Source: Pararhodospirillum photometricum DSM 122
GTDB lineage: Bacteria; Pseudomonadota; Alphaproteobacteria; Rhodospirillales; Rhodospirillaceae
Direction of reading: 5' to 3'
Length of the DNA: 26,626 bases
Assembly (NCBI RefSeq): GCF_000284415.1
Contig: NC_017059.1
Coordinates: 1,944,512-1,971,137, forward strand
Made by a program: the position numbers and the translations under genes. Below are positions 16,002 through 23,847 of the stretch, piece by piece; positions within the stretch are counted from its first letter, which is position 1, and each line of letters opens with the position of its first letter. Below the pieces are notes generated by a model. It was not told the origin of the DNA, did no database searches, and saw only the letters and a program-made list of their open reading frames with translations.

Positions 16002-17053
16002 GCAAGACCAATTCCGGCCACTTTTTCGAGGACTTTGCCCTGGGCCAGGAGTTGGTCCACGCCACGCCACGCACCGTGAGCACGGGCGACGTCGCCTTGC
16101 ACACCGCCCTTTATGGGCCGCGCCTTGCCCTGCACGCCTCCACCCCGTTCGCCCAAGCCCTGGGCTACCGCGAGGCGCCGCTCGATGACTTCATGGTGTT
16201 TCATGTGGTCTTCGGCAAAACGGTGCCCGACATCAGCCTGAACGCGGTGGCCAACCTGGGCTATGCCCGGGGTCGCTTCGGGGTGCCGGTCTATCCCGGC
16301 GATACCCTGAGCGCCACCAGCACGGTCATCGGCCGCAAGGAAACCTCCAGCGGCAAGACCGGCGTGGTGTATGTCAACACCGTGGGCAGCAATCAGCACG
16401 GCGCGATGGTGTGCGACTACGTGCGCTGGGTGATGGTCAATAAGCGCGACCCCGCCTCCCCGGCCCCCGAGGCCGTGGTCCCCGAGTTGCCCGAGCGCGT
16501 CGCCCCCGAGAGCTTCGTTGTCCCCGAGGGCGTGTCCTTCGCCGGCTACGACACCACCCGCAGCGGCTCGCCCCACCTGTGGGACGACTATACCGTGGGC
16601 GAGCGCATCGACCATGTGGACGGCATGACCATTGAAGAAGCCGAGCACATGATGGCAACGCGCCTGTGGCAAAACACCGCTAAGGTCCACTTCAACCAAT
16701 ATGAACAGGCCAGCGGCCGCTTTGGCCGGCGCTTAGTCTATGGCGGCCATGTCATCAGCTTGGCCCGGTCCTTGTCGTTCAACGGGCTGGAGAACGCCGT
16801 GCGGGTGGCCGGGCTCAATGGCGGCCTGCATTGCAACCCAACCTTCGCCGGCGACACCATTCATGCCTGGTCGGAAGTCCTGGAAAGCGTGCCCTTGCCC
16901 GGCCGCGACGACGTGGGCGCCTTGCGCCTGCGCACCGTGGCCACCAAGGACCGGCCGTGCGGTTCTTTCCCCTACCGCGACAAGGAAGGACGCATCCTGC
17001 CCGAGGTGGTGTTGGACCTGGATTACTGGATCCTGCTGCCGCGCCGCCGCTAA
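15998..17053 (+). CDS. mch: mesaconyl-CoA hydratase (beta-methylmalyl-CoA dehydratase)
   Basis: The 351-residue protein is a double hot-dog MaoC-type dehydratase with the length and N-terminus (NSGHFFEDFALGQELVHATP) of Mch. It reversibly converts mesaconyl-CoA to beta-methylmalyl-CoA in the ethylmalonyl-CoA pathway, the route that replaces isocitrate lyase during growth on acetate. Segments such as ARGRFGVPVYPGDTL and FGRRLVYGGHVISLA fit the two hydratase halves. AGGAG lies 8 nt before ATG 15998 and the start overlaps the lyase stop, so translation is coupled. Pairing with a malyl-CoA-processing enzyme makes the assignment firm. The operon ends at terminator R8. Confidence 0.93.
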   Translation: MSKTNSGHFFEDFALGQELVHATPRTVSTGDVALHTALYGPRLALHASTPFAQALGYREAPLDDFMVFHVVFGKTVPDISLNAVANLGYARGRFGVPVYPGDTLSATSTVIGRKETSSGKTGVVYVNTVGSNQHGAMVCDYVRWVMVNKRDPASPAPEAVVPELPERVAPESFVVPEGVSFAGYDTTRSGSPHLWDDYTVGERIDHVDGMTIEEAEHMMATRLWQNTAKVHFNQYEQASGRFGRRLVYGGHVISLARSLSFNGLENAVRVAGLNGGLHCNPTFAGDTIHAWSEVLESVPLPGRDDVGALRLRTVATKDRPCGSFPYRDKEGRILPEVVLDLDYWILLPRRR

Positions 17054-17068
17054 AAAACCCAACAAACC

Positions 17069-17113
17069 GAGGGGTCTGGGGAGGCCGCGCCTCCCCAGCC
17101 TTCCCTCTTTTTA
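17069..17113 (+). terminator. repeat copy R8: terminator of the Mcl-like/mch operon
   Basis: CTGGGGAGGC (17076-17085) pairs with GCCTCCCCAG (17089-17098) around CGC. It is preceded by GAGGGGT and followed by CCTTCCCTCTTTTTA. It starts about 16 nt after the mch stop. Confidence 0.8.
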
Positions 17114-17171
17114 CTCAGCCGCCTGCCCCGCCCCCCTTCCCCCGGCCCCCTGTGGGATGAACCAGATTCCC

Positions 17172-17200
17172 TTGAGAAATACAGACTAATGGTGTAGCCT
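17172..17200 (+). promoter_or_regulatory. possible sigma-70 promoter for the chemoreceptor gene
   Basis: TTGAGA (17172-17177) and TAGCCT (17195-17200) are separated by 17 nt and lie about 75 nt before the chemoreceptor start. The -35 is good, the -10 weak. No flagellar sigma-28 motif was seen. Confidence 0.25.
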
Positions 17201-17276
17201 CCCCCCCTGAAAGAACCTACAAAAAGATGCCCTGCACCGGGATCTCTCCGCTGCGGCCGCGCTGTCAGGGGGTACC

Positions 17277-19247
17277 ATGGGGATGATCAGGCGTTTTTCC
17301 CCCTCGTCCTCGCTCTTCGTCCGGATTTTCCTACTGGCTGGCCTGGGGCTTGCCGCTCTCGTCGGGCTGGAAGGGGTGCAACTGATCAGCGACAGCCGGA
17401 TCAGTCGAGTAGAAGCCGAGGTTGAGGCCCATACCCTGTTGTTTTCCCGCAGCCGGGAGGTACGCCTTCTCACCCTCGACATGCGCCGGGCCGCAACCAG
17501 TTTTGTCCTCACCAAACAGGAGGTCGAGGGCGAGGAAGCTGCGACCAGCGGGCGCCGAGCCGAAGCGCTGTTGATCGCTCTGCGCGACGACCCCCTGAAC
17601 CAGGATCGCCACGACATGCTGGCGGCCGTGGTGACGAGCCTGGGTTTTTACCGGGAAACCCTGGGCAAACTCATCGCGAGCACCACCCGGCTCGGTCTCA
17701 ACGAAGACAGCGGCCTGGAAGGGGATCTGCGCGCCGACGCCCACGCCTTGGAAAAGGCCCTAGCTCCCGGCGCCGACGACGCCTTGCGGGTCGACCTGCT
17801 GACCGTGCGCCGCCACGAAAAAGACTACCTTCTGCGCCACCGCCCCGAGTACCTGGACAAACTGGTCACGGCCGCCACCGCCTTGCGCCAGCATCTGGCA
17901 GACGATCCCAGCGGCTCCCAGGGAGAAACCCTGCGTTCCACCCTTGATGCGTATGTCGAGACGTTCCGGCAGTACGTGGCCGAGGACCAAACCTTGCGGC
18001 AACTGCTGGCGCAACTGGGGGAGGATTACGCCGCACTCGGCGCCGTGACCGACGCTTTGGGGCAGGAAATCACCGCCGATCAAAGCGCGGTGCTGGCCCA
18101 GCGCGATGCCGTGCGCGCCAGCGCCAAGGCGTGGACCTTGGGGCTCGGCATCACCGTGACCGTGGTCTTCTTGCTGTTGGCCACCAAGGTGGCACGCAGC
18201 GTGACCGTGCCGCTCGCCGGCCTGACCGGGGTGATGGAGCGGATGGCCCAGGGGGAGCGAGGCTTGGAGGTCGGCTTCCAGCGGGCGCGCGACGAGATCG
18301 GCACCATGGCCCGCGCCCTGGAAGTCTTCCGCTGTGCCCTGATCGAGGCCCAGCGCCTGGAGGAAGAAGCGGCCCGGGGCCAGCAGCGCGACTTGGAACG
18401 GGGCCAGCGCCTCGTCGTCCTCACTGAAGGCTTCGACAACATCGCCCGCAACGTGCTGGCCGACGTCGGACGCGTGGTGGAGCGGGTGCGCCAAGCCGCC
18501 AGCGCCCTGTCCGGCGCCGTGGAAGAAGCCGTGCCCCAAGGCCGCGCCGTGGCCAGCGCCGCCGTGGAGGCCACGGTCACCTTGGAAGCGGTGGCCGCCG
18601 CCACCGATGAACTGAGCGCGGCCAACGTCGAAATCAGCCGCCAGATTCACGAGGGCAGTCAGCTTTCACGCCACGCCGTCGAGGGCGCCGAAAGCACGGC
18701 CGAACGCGTGCGGCTGTTGCGCGAGGCCGGCGAGCGGATCGGCGCCGTCGTCGTGTTGATCGAGGAGATCGCCAGCCGGACCAATCTCCTGGCCCTTAAT
18801 GCCACCATCGAGGCGGCACGGGCCGGCGACGCCGGCAAGGGGTTCGCCGTGGTCGCCGGCGAGGTCAAGGCGCTGTCGCTCCAAACGACACGCGCCACCG
18901 CCGACATTCAAACCCAGATCTCCAGCGTTCAAAGCGAAACCCGCGACGCCGCCCAGGCCATTCTCGGGGTGCGCGACCAAGTCGTGGCCATCGATTCCGT
19001 GGTGACTTCCATCGCCTCGGCCACCGAAGAGCAGGCCGCCGCCACCGGAGAAATCGCCCGCGGCATGACCGAGGCCACCATTGGCACCGGCGCCGTGACC
19101 AGCGCCATCACCGAGGTCTCCCGCCTTCTCGGCGATACCGGCGACCTCGCCCACGCCATGCGCGCCGTCGCCGACGACCTCGCCCGCGACACCGGTGTGC
19201 TGACCCGCGAGGTGGACCGCTTCCTGGGAGACGTGCGAACCCTCTAA
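17277..19247 (+). CDS. methyl-accepting chemotaxis protein with HBM-type sensor
   Basis: The 656-residue receptor has a first transmembrane helix at about 14-38, a long all-helical periplasmic sensor (about 40-280), a second helix at about 285-306, a HAMP domain to about 358 and a cytoplasmic signalling domain. The sensor carries RRHEKDYLLR, the signature of helical bimodular (HBM) domains known to bind organic acids in receptors such as McpS. The signalling tip is at about residues 494-534 (TNLLALNATIEAARAG, then KGFAVVAGEVKAL). No CheR-tethering pentapeptide ends the protein. AGGGGG (17267-17272) lies 4 nt before ATG 17277 and 10 nt before ATG 17283, so either start may be used. The ligand is unknown. 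Confidence 0.93.
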   Translation: MGMIRRFSPSSSLFVRIFLLAGLGLAALVGLEGVQLISDSRISRVEAEVEAHTLLFSRSREVRLLTLDMRRAATSFVLTKQEVEGEEAATSGRRAEALLIALRDDPLNQDRHDMLAAVVTSLGFYRETLGKLIASTTRLGLNEDSGLEGDLRADAHALEKALAPGADDALRVDLLTVRRHEKDYLLRHRPEYLDKLVTAATALRQHLADDPSGSQGETLRSTLDAYVETFRQYVAEDQTLRQLLAQLGEDYAALGAVTDALGQEITADQSAVLAQRDAVRASAKAWTLGLGITVTVVFLLLATKVARSVTVPLAGLTGVMERMAQGERGLEVGFQRARDEIGTMARALEVFRCALIEAQRLEEEAARGQQRDLERGQRLVVLTEGFDNIARNVLADVGRVVERVRQAASALSGAVEEAVPQGRAVASAAVEATVTLEAVAAATDELSAANVEISRQIHEGSQLSRHAVEGAESTAERVRLLREAGERIGAVVVLIEEIASRTNLLALNATIEAARAGDAGKGFAVVAGEVKALSLQTTRATADIQTQISSVQSETRDAAQAILGVRDQVVAIDSVVTSIASATEEQAAATGEIARGMTEATIGTGAVTSAITEVSRLLGDTGDLAHAMRAVADDLARDTGVLTREVDRFLGDVRTL

Positions 19248-19254
19248 CCTCAAG

Positions 19255-19297
19255 GAGGGGTCGTGGGGACGGCCCGCCTCCCCAGCCTTGTTTTTTT
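19255..19297 (+). terminator. repeat copy R9: terminator after the chemoreceptor gene
   Basis: A diverged copy: TGGGGA (19264-19269) pairs with TCCCCA (19279-19284), with a mismatch and a short inner pair. Flanks are the family ones, GGAGGGGTC before and GCCTTGTTTTTTT after, with seven T at 19291-19297. It lies between convergent genes. Confidence 0.75.
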
Positions 19298-19311
19298 AAC
19301 GATGTCTCGCC

Positions 19312-19815
19312 TTAGTTGTGCCCGCCGTGCCCCATCCCTTCCATGGCCCCCGCCCAAGCCAAGGACGGATCAAGCATGCCAAAAATCATGGCGACATGGG
19401 CCACCACCAGGAACACGGCCACCAGTCCCGCATGGATCTTCATGCGTTCCCACGGCGAGCGCTCGCGCGCCACAACACCCAGTTCCAGCAAAGCCAGCCC
19501 GCCCAGCGGCACGACCCCCAGCAGATAAAAGCCCACGGCGATCACATCAATCGGGCCCCGCCAGCCGCCCGAGGCGCTCAACGGCCCCACCGCCGTGACC
19601 AACAGCGTTACCGTGATGCCGGAAAAGTAGATCCCCACTAAAATCCCGGCCCAGCGGTTGATCTGGCGCACCCAGCCGTCAAGGGCGCGGGTGTAAAGCA
19701 GATACAACTCCGAGACGGCGATGGTTTCGGCGAGAATCACCGGGATCGCCATGTACAGAATCAAATTCCACGGCTGGTTGACAGCCAGCAGTTCCATATA
19801 GTGCGTCATGACCAT
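19312..19815 (-). CDS. five-helix membrane protein of unknown function, His-rich C-terminus
   Basis: The 167-residue protein begins MVMTHYMELLAVNQPWNLIL and has about five hydrophobic helices, including PWNLILYMAIPVILAET, AGILVGIYFSGITVTLL and VAVFLVVAHVAMIFGML. It ends in GMGHGGHN, a possible metal-binding tail. It resembles an uncharacterised permease-like membrane family (perhaps DUF6803), but I cannot verify the family. ATG 19815 is preferred for the GAGAGAG about 10 nt upstream; an earlier in-frame start at 19836 is less likely. The small secreted cysteine protein gene ends 75 nt upstream on the same strand. Together they suggest a membrane-plus-periplasm pair, perhaps in metal handling. 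Confidence 0.8.
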   Translation of the reverse strand: MVMTHYMELLAVNQPWNLILYMAIPVILAETIAVSELYLLYTRALDGWVRQINRWAGILVGIYFSGITVTLLVTAVGPLSASGGWRGPIDVIAVGFYLLGVVPLGGLALLELGVVARERSPWERMKIHAGLVAVFLVVAHVAMIFGMLDPSLAWAGAMEGMGHGGHN

Positions 19816-19890
19816 GACAAAGCACTCTCTCAGCACGACAAAACCGACCGGATCCCAAGGTCCGGCATCGGAAAAACAAAGCGGTTTTGT

Positions 19891-20208
19891 CTAAACGCGG
19901 GGAGGCTTGCGCAACGGCGGCCACGACGGCCCCTCGGGAACCTTCCCTCGGGGCGGCGCCAGCCGGTCGGTCAGGATATCGCGTCGGTGCAGGCTGGGAA
20001 AAGCCGGGGCCGAACTCACCGTCATCGCCGGGCAACAAAACACCCCGCTCCCCGGCATCGCCTTCAGGGGGGTCGGCGTCTGAGGCCGCTCCCCGCCACA
20101 ATGCGCCTTTTCAACACCCCCCATCGGACCCATGGCCATGGCTGCTTCGGATCGCGCAGGACCCAGAGCCATCACGACGGTCACGATCAAGATGAGAAGT
20201 GTTCGCAT
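19891..20208 (-). CDS. small secreted cysteine-containing protein, unknown
   Basis: The 105-residue product has a clear signal peptide, MRTLLILIVTVVMALGPARS, with likely cleavage after SEA. The mature part is methionine-rich at first (AMAMGPMGG) and has cysteines in HCGGERP and GVFCCPAM, followed by a proline- and arginine-rich tail. This pattern of Met, His and Cys in a small periplasmic protein suggests metal binding, but no family is recognised. No Shine-Dalgarno is visible before ATG 20208. Terminator-like repeat R10 sits about 55 nt upstream of its start. It probably forms a unit with the five-helix membrane protein downstream. Confidence 0.6.
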   Translation of the reverse strand: MRTLLILIVTVVMALGPARSEAAMAMGPMGGVEKAHCGGERPQTPTPLKAMPGSGVFCCPAMTVSSAPAFPSLHRRDILTDRLAPPRGKVPEGPSWPPLRKPPRV

Positions 20209-20250
20209 GAATAAAGACTATTCTGGATGCTCTTCGGTGTCGAGGGGGAA

Positions 20251-20288
20251 AAAAGGAAGGCCGGGGAGGCGCGCCTCCCCAGACCCCT
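20251..20288 (-). repeat. repeat copy R10, misplaced terminator-like hairpin
   Basis: GGGGAGGC (20263-20270) pairs with GCCTCCCC (20273-20280) around GC. On the minus strand it reads GAGGGGTCTG, the hairpin, then GGCCTTCCTTTTTT, as a complete terminator. Yet it lies in a divergent space, upstream of both neighbouring genes, so it ends no annotated transcript. Confidence 0.65.
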
Positions 20289-20400
20289 CCGATCCTTTGG
20301 AACAGCGCTGGACGAGGGCCGACGAAGCCGGTACCTCGGACTAAGCGACACCGAACAAACGGTGATCGACGCTGTCCCGGGTACAACAGGAGCGCTGATC

Positions 20401-22500
20401 ATGACCGACCGTGCAACGGCCCTCTCTCTCCTGCGTCGGGCTCTCAATAACGACGCCGCCCAATTCCGCCCGGGGCAGTGGGAGGCTATTGATGCCCTGG
20501 TCAACGAGCGCAGACGCCTGTTCGTCGTCCAGCAAACCGGCTGGGGGAAAAGCTCGGTTTATTTCATCGCGACCCGTCTGCTGCGCGACCGTGGCCGCGG
20601 CCTCACCCTCATCGTTTCTCCCCTGCTGGCCTTGATGCGCAACCAGATCGAGGCGGCAAAGCGCCTGGGCCTGCGGGCTTTGACCATCAATTCGACGAAC
20701 CACAGCGACTGGCAGGCTCTGCATCAGGAGGTGCGGGGCAATCAAGCCGACGCGCTGCTGATCTCGCCCGAGCGCTTGGCCAACGACGATTTTGTCACCA
20801 ACGTCTTGCTTCCCATCGCTGGAACGATCGGGCTTTTGGTTGTTGACGAGGCCCATTGCATCTCGGATTGGGGGCACGATTTCCGCCCGGATTACCGGCG
20901 CCTCGTCAACGTGTTGCAAAGAATCCCAAGGAACGTCCCGATCCTGGGGACGACGGCCACCGCCAATCATCGCGTGATTGCCGATGTGAAACAGCAGTTA
21001 GGGGCGATCGACATCCAGCGCGGTGCCCTGACCCGCGAGACGCTGGCCCTCCAGACCCTGTCCCTTCCCAGTCAAGCCGCGCGCTTGGCTTGGCTGGTGG
21101 ACCATGTCCCCGATCTTCCCGGCACGGGCATCATTTATACCCTGACAAAGCGTGATGCCACCCAAGTGGCCGACTGGCTCACCCTGCACGGCATCGCGGC
21201 GAAGGCTTACCATAGCGAGGTAATGGGGGAAGGCTTTGAAAGCTCGGATGCGTATCGCCAGCACCTTGAAGACCAGCTCTTAAACAATAAAATCAAGGCG
21301 CTGGTCGCGACAACGGCGCTTGGCATGGGGTATGACAAGCCAGATCTCGGGTTCGTTGTTCATTATCAAGCCCCCGGATCAATCGTGGCCTATTATCAAC
21401 AAGTCGGTCGGGCCGGCCGGGGCATTGATCATGCGCTGGGCATTTTGATGTCAGGCGAGGAAGACAGCAAGATCCACGACTATTTCCGGCGCAGCGCCTT
21501 TCCCCGCGAGTCGTGGGTTCGAGCCATTCTCGAGGCCCTGGACAACAGCGATGGCTTGAGCGCCCGGGAACTCGAAGGACTCGTGAATCTCCGACAAAGC
21601 CAAATCGAACAGGTTCTTAAAATCCTCAGTGTCGATAGCCCCGCCCCGGTCCTCAAGGACGGCTCGACATGGCGCAGAACGCCGGTGCCCTTCCGACTGG
21701 ACCACAAGCGCATTCAGCGTCTCACCGAACAGCGCGAGGAAGAATGGGCCGAGGTGCAAGACTACCTAAAGGAAACCGGGTGCTTGATGGAGTTTTTGGC
21801 CCGCGCCCTTGACGATGCGGACCCTCATCCCTGTGGAAAATGTGCCAATTGCCTGGGGCGGCCGGTCGCCGACCCGGGGTTTACACACCACTCCATCCTT
21901 AAGGCTAACCGTTTTCTGCGTCACTCCGAGATTGTCTTGGAGTGTAAGAAGCAAGTCGCCAAGGATGCTTTTGTCGCCTATGGCTTTAAAGGCAACCTCC
22001 CGGGAGGTCTGCGCGCGCAAGAGGGGCGCATCCTCTCCCAGTGGGGCGACGATGGCTGGGGCCGCATGGTCGCGGAGGATAAACACCACGGTCACTTCCG
22101 CGACGATCTGGTGGGGGCCATGGTGGAGATGGTGCGCGAACGCTGGAAGCCCCAGCCGTCGCCAACCTGGGTCACCTGCGTCCCCTCCAGGAACCACCCG
22201 ACCCTTGTCCCCGACTTCGCCCAGCGTTTTGCCGACGCTCTCGATCTCCCCTTTGTCCCCGCCGTCCACAAGGTCAAGGATAATGGCCCCCAGAAAGCCC
22301 AACAAAATCGGTTTCACCAGTGCCGCAATTTGGATGGTGTGTTCGCCCTTCAGGGAACAATCCCCCGGGGGCCCGTGCTCCTGGTGGATGACGTTGTGGA
22401 CTCGGCGTGGACGATGACCATCATCGCGGCGTTGCTCCGGCAAGCCGGCAGTGGCCCGGTCTGGCCGGTGGCGTTGACCACCTCCAATGTCGGAGGCTGA
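20401..22500 (+). CDS. RecQ-family DNA helicase fused to a ComFC-like phosphoribosyltransferase domain
   Basis: From ATG 20401 (AGGAG at 20388-20392, 8-nt spacer) the product is 699 residues. The helicase core has FRPGQWEAI, Walker A TGWGKSS (K50), D149-E-A-H152 followed by CISDWGHDFRPDYR, TTATAN, ATTALGMGYDKPDLG and YYQQVGRAGRG. A RecQ zinc site follows: C461, C478, C481 and C484. Instead of winged-helix/HRDC domains, residues from about 500 on lead into a phosphoribosyltransferase-like domain with WVTCVPSRNHPTLVPDFA and a PRPP-loop VLLVDDVVDSAWT (D663-D664). The glycine/threonines of a standard PRPP loop are partly replaced (DSAWT for TTGAT). A DprA-family gene follows, coupled through GGAGG inside this gene's end. 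A role in processing incoming DNA, or immunity, is inferred. Confidence 0.92.
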   Translation: MTDRATALSLLRRALNNDAAQFRPGQWEAIDALVNERRRLFVVQQTGWGKSSVYFIATRLLRDRGRGLTLIVSPLLALMRNQIEAAKRLGLRALTINSTNHSDWQALHQEVRGNQADALLISPERLANDDFVTNVLLPIAGTIGLLVVDEAHCISDWGHDFRPDYRRLVNVLQRIPRNVPILGTTATANHRVIADVKQQLGAIDIQRGALTRETLALQTLSLPSQAARLAWLVDHVPDLPGTGIIYTLTKRDATQVADWLTLHGIAAKAYHSEVMGEGFESSDAYRQHLEDQLLNNKIKALVATTALGMGYDKPDLGFVVHYQAPGSIVAYYQQVGRAGRGIDHALGILMSGEEDSKIHDYFRRSAFPRESWVRAILEALDNSDGLSARELEGLVNLRQSQIEQVLKILSVDSPAPVLKDGSTWRRTPVPFRLDHKRIQRLTEQREEEWAEVQDYLKETGCLMEFLARALDDADPHPCGKCANCLGRPVADPGFTHHSILKANRFLRHSEIVLECKKQVAKDAFVAYGFKGNLPGGLRAQEGRILSQWGDDGWGRMVAEDKHHGHFRDDLVGAMVEMVRERWKPQPSPTWVTCVPSRNHPTLVPDFAQRFADALDLPFVPAVHKVKDNGPQKAQQNRFHQCRNLDGVFALQGTIPRGPVLLVDDVVDSAWTMTIIAALLRQAGSGPVWPVALTTSNVGG

Positions 22501-22501
22501 C

Positions 22502-23780
22502 ATGGATCTGACCCCGCAAGCCCAAGCGGTGATGCTGCTCACCGTCTCGTTCGGCAAACCACAGACCCAGGAGGCCAAGCCCCTCTCCAACAGCGAATGG
22601 GCGCGCTTTGCCCTTTGGTTGAAAGACCATGGGCTAGAGCCGGGCTCGCTGCTGCACGGGGAGTCTGGAGACCTTGCTCGCCGGCTTCTTGGACCGGACC
22701 ATCTCGGTCGCGCGCCTTCGGGCCCTCCTTGGCCGGGGGGCCGCCCTCGGGCTCGCGCTCGAAAAGTGGCAGCGCGCCGGCTTGTGGGTGATGACACGCT
22801 CCGACCCGGACTACCCAGAGCGACTCAAGCGACGGCTCCGCGCGGAGTCCCCCGCCGTCCTCTTTGGCTGCGGCAGCAAAGCCCTGCTGAACACCGGGGG
22901 CATCGCCGTGGTTGGCGCGCGCGATGCCCAGGACGAAGACCTCGCTGCGGCCGAAACCCTCGGCGCCCAAGCCGCCGCCCAGGGATACACCCTCGTCTCC
23001 GGCGGGGCGCGCGGCGTCGATCAACGCGCCATGCTGGGCGCCTTGGAGCGGCGTGGCACGGCGGTGGGGGTTCTCGCCGACAGCTTGTTGCGATCGGCGA
23101 CATCCTCCCTGTATCGCAACGCCCTCCTGGCGGGCGCCCTGGTGCTCGTCAGCCCCTTCAATCCCGAGGCCGGCTTTCATGTCGGCACGGCAATGGCGCG
23201 CAACCGATACATCTATTGCCTCGCCGACGCCGCCGTGGTCATCAGCAGTACCCGCGAGAAGGGGGGGACCTGGAGCGGCGCGATCGAAAACATCCAAGCC
23301 AAGTGGGTTCCACTGTGGGTTCGACCCAGCACCGACCCCCAGTCCGGGAATGTCGATTTGGCCGAGCGCGGTGCCCCCTGGCTGCCCGACCCCCTGCCGG
23401 CGCTCTCCAGCCTGCTGGAAAAGCCCGCTGTCCCCCTGGTGCCGGCCGCCTTTCCGCAGCCGGCACCACGCGACGAGCCGCAAGGAGAAGCCGAGGCGAC
23501 TCGGCAAGGTCCTCCCTCGACAGTCCCGGCCCCGGTGTCCCCCGCGCCCCCAGCGCCCTCTGATCTCGAGTTCTATCCCCTGTTCCTGAGGCGCTTGCTT
23601 GACCTGACGGCCGCCGCCCCACTGACCCTGGAGGATCTCGCCGCCCGCCTTGATCTGGAAAGGGCGCAGGTGGCCGCGTGGCTGAAGCGTGCCGAAGGGG
23701 AGGGGAAAGTCGCAAGGCGGATCAGGCCGGTGCGCTATCAGGCCAGCGTACCGGGGCAGGGACAGGCGTCTCTCTTTTGA
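22502..23780 (+). CDS. dprA: DprA-family DNA-processing protein, reading frame interrupted once
   Basis: Translation from ATG 22502 (GGAGG at 22492-22496) gives MDLTPQAQAVMLLTVSFGKP up to LEPGSLLHG. The rest of the protein is in the +1 frame, from about 22665 (LETLLAGFLDRTISVARLRA) to TGA 23780. With one base skipped it is 425 residues. The N-terminal part is the helical DprA domain. The central Rossmann fold has VVGARDAQDEDL and LVSGGARGVDQRAMLGALE, then FNPEAGFHVGTAMARNRYIY. A proline-rich linker leads to a C-terminal winged-helix (LTLEDLAARLDLERAQVAAW). DprA proteins bind single-stranded DNA. Canonical GSRxxS is altered to GARDAQ. A G4 run at 22658-22661 is the simplest site for an extra base. 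It is the partner of the RecQ-PRTase. Confidence 0.82.
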
Positions 23781-23811
23781 GAGGCACCGGAACACCGCCC
23801 ACAGAAAGAAG

Positions 23812-23847
23812 AAAGGCCGGGGGAAGCCAGCCCTCGGCAGCCTTTTA
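23812..23847 (+). terminator. repeat copy R11 (degenerate): terminator after the dprA-like gene
   Basis: GGCCGGGGGAAGCC (from 23816) and the GCCCTCGGC that follows give GCCGGGGG/CCCTCGGC pairing with one G-U. It is followed by AGCCTTTTACC. It sits 35 nt past the dprA stop and is also immediately downstream of the convergent phosphatase remnant. Confidence 0.45.

Noticed and set aside
22487..23563. Long plus frame continuing past the dprA frame break
   Set aside because: Only its first ~55 codons (from 22502) look like DprA; afterwards the translation is Arg/Pro-rich noise while the +1 frame carries the Rossmann motifs.
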